In this document: in pieces, positions 63,299 through 64,000 of the stretch | Position numbering within the stretch: position 1 is the first letter of the stretch | How the letters are laid out: each line of letters starts with the position of its first letter | Assembly: GCA_964625575.1 (NCBI GenBank) | Contig: CAZVBQ010000001.1 | Span: forward strand, 62,001 to 126,000 | Direction of reading: 5' to 3' | From: UTCHB3 sp964625575 | GTDB lineage: Bacteria > Bacteroidota > Ignavibacteria > Ignavibacteriales > Ignavibacteriaceae | Length of the DNA stretch: 64,000 bases | Translations under genes and position numbers: made by a program | The notes under the pieces: model-generated | What the model was told of the DNA's origin: nothing | The model's input: the letters and a program-made list of their open reading frames with translations, nothing else | Databases searched by the model: none

Positions 63299-64000
63299 GC
63301 AGGCTCTCCAGAATTTCCCGGTAGATCAAAGCATTTTTGGTGTTGTGCGTTCTGATGATATCCACACCATGAAGGGCAGTGAAAAATTCGTAATACGCTC
63401 CCGGTACATCCCGTTCCGAGGTCTCGTATCCTAAAAGTTTTCCCATAAATGATTTCCGGGAAAGTCCGACCATTACAGGGTATCCGTGAACTGTGAATTC
63501 ATTTATTCCGGCCAGCAGCTCAACATTTTGCAGGGCTGTTTTACCAAAGCCGATTCCCGGGTCTATAATAATGTTACCGATCCCCGCTTTTTCTGCCTGC
63601 TCAGCCCTGTCAAGTAACCAGTCGAGGACTTCATGAACCACGTCAGTGTAATCAGTTTTTTGCTGCATTTCACCAGGACGTCCAGTAGTGTGCATCATAA
63701 TATACTGTGGGCTGTACTTCGCAACAACTTCCCACATGTAAGGATCGAATGTGCCGCCACTGATGTCGTTAACTATAGTTGCCCCTGCCCTGACCGCGGC
63801 TTCGGCGACGCTTCCTTTGTAGGTGTCAATCGAGATAACAGCGAGCGGGTCTTTCTTGAGGATGGATTCAATTACAGGAATGGTACGTTCAATTTCTTCT
63901 TCAAGCGAAACAGGCTCAGCACCCGGGCGGGTTGATTCACCACCAACATCAATAATGTCGACACCTGACTTAATCATTGCCAATGCAGAATCGGCCGCCT
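63291..64000 (-). CDS. folP: Dihydropteroate synthase (5'-truncated by window edge)
   Basis: Joins dihydropterin pyrophosphate with p-aminobenzoate in folate synthesis. The visible part has GGESTRPGA, the SIDTYKG strand, NDISGG and DPGIGFGK. The frame continues upstream past the edge (AADSALAMIKSG), so the true start lies outside the window and the TTG at 63983 is not the start. It overlaps cdaA by 8 bases. Confidence 0.95.
   Translation of the reverse strand, partial: AADSALAMIKSGVDIIDVGGESTRPGAEPVSLEEEIERTIPVIESILKKDPLAVISIDTYKGSVAEAAVRAGATIVNDISGGTFDPYMWEVVAKYSPQYIMMHTTGRPGEMQQKTDYTDVVHEVLDWLLDRAEQAEKAGIGNIIIDPGIGFGKTALQNVELLAGINEFTVHGYPVMVGLSRKSFMGKLLGYETSERDVPGAYYEFFTALHGVDIIRTHNTKNALIYREILESLHV

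Overview
This 64 kb window is gene-dense chromosomal DNA of moderate GC from a Gram-negative member of the Bacteroidota/Chlorobiota lineage, most likely an Ignavibacteria-like bacterium (inference). Four secreted proteins end in 'YPNPFN...SGVYF'-type C-terminal domains of type IX secretion cargo. Two intergenic regions carry Bacteroidota-style TAnnTTTG promoters. Outer-membrane and lipoprotein genes are present. Unlike most Bacteroidota, many genes have clear Shine-Dalgarno sequences (GGAGG, AAGGAG), and TTG and GTG starts are common. About 63 protein genes and one tRNA are visible. I saw no rRNA, CRISPR array, transposon or prophage, and no gene-free stretch reaches 300 bases.

Plus-strand block, 1-42434: a secreted GHL10-type hydrolase, a PPi-type phosphofructokinase and an SDR; an ExbB/ExbD/ExbD-YqeY-CvpA-MutS2 cluster; a split biotin carboxylase and biotin carrier; a FadL porin with an SGNH lipoprotein and a SPOR lipoprotein; two related T9SS-sorted proteins separated by a terminator; SSB, a CorC-like protein, an MCE protein, gamma-glutamyltransferase and AcpS; an HNH nuclease; TrpS-ScpA-ScpB-RluB-PBP4-LysS; a DUF2279 protein, a glycosyltransferase and a CtpA protease; gamma-carbonic anhydrase, YbeY, a Xer recombinase, HPF and HprK; an M23 peptidase, DUF2795 and HolB; thiolase, 3-hydroxyacyl-CoA dehydrogenase and a ClC channel.

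Minus-strand block, 42579-64000: M16 protease, lipid kinase, FtsY, PgsA, a large T9SS subtilase and PurF form a tightly overlapping operon behind a recognisable promoter. Upstream lie tRNA-Pro(GGG) directly abutting a MerR gene, then a HAD phosphatase, AroQ and a small unknown. A single plus-strand Ppx/GppA gene follows. Then come NadB, a zinc-ribbon membrane protein, DUF5683, ParB, ParA, a UPF0173 hydrolase, a glycosyltransferase, the diadenylate cyclase CdaA, and FolP cut by the window edge.

Most content is housekeeping, with overlapping or near-abutting reading frames suggesting long operons. I did not find a convincing new multi-gene system. The points most worth checking are two genes without a usable canonical start (HNH nuclease, ClC channel), a PBP4 whose KTG box reads KPG, a T9SS subtilase embedded in a purF-pgsA-ftsY operon, and a tRNA joined to a MerR gene.
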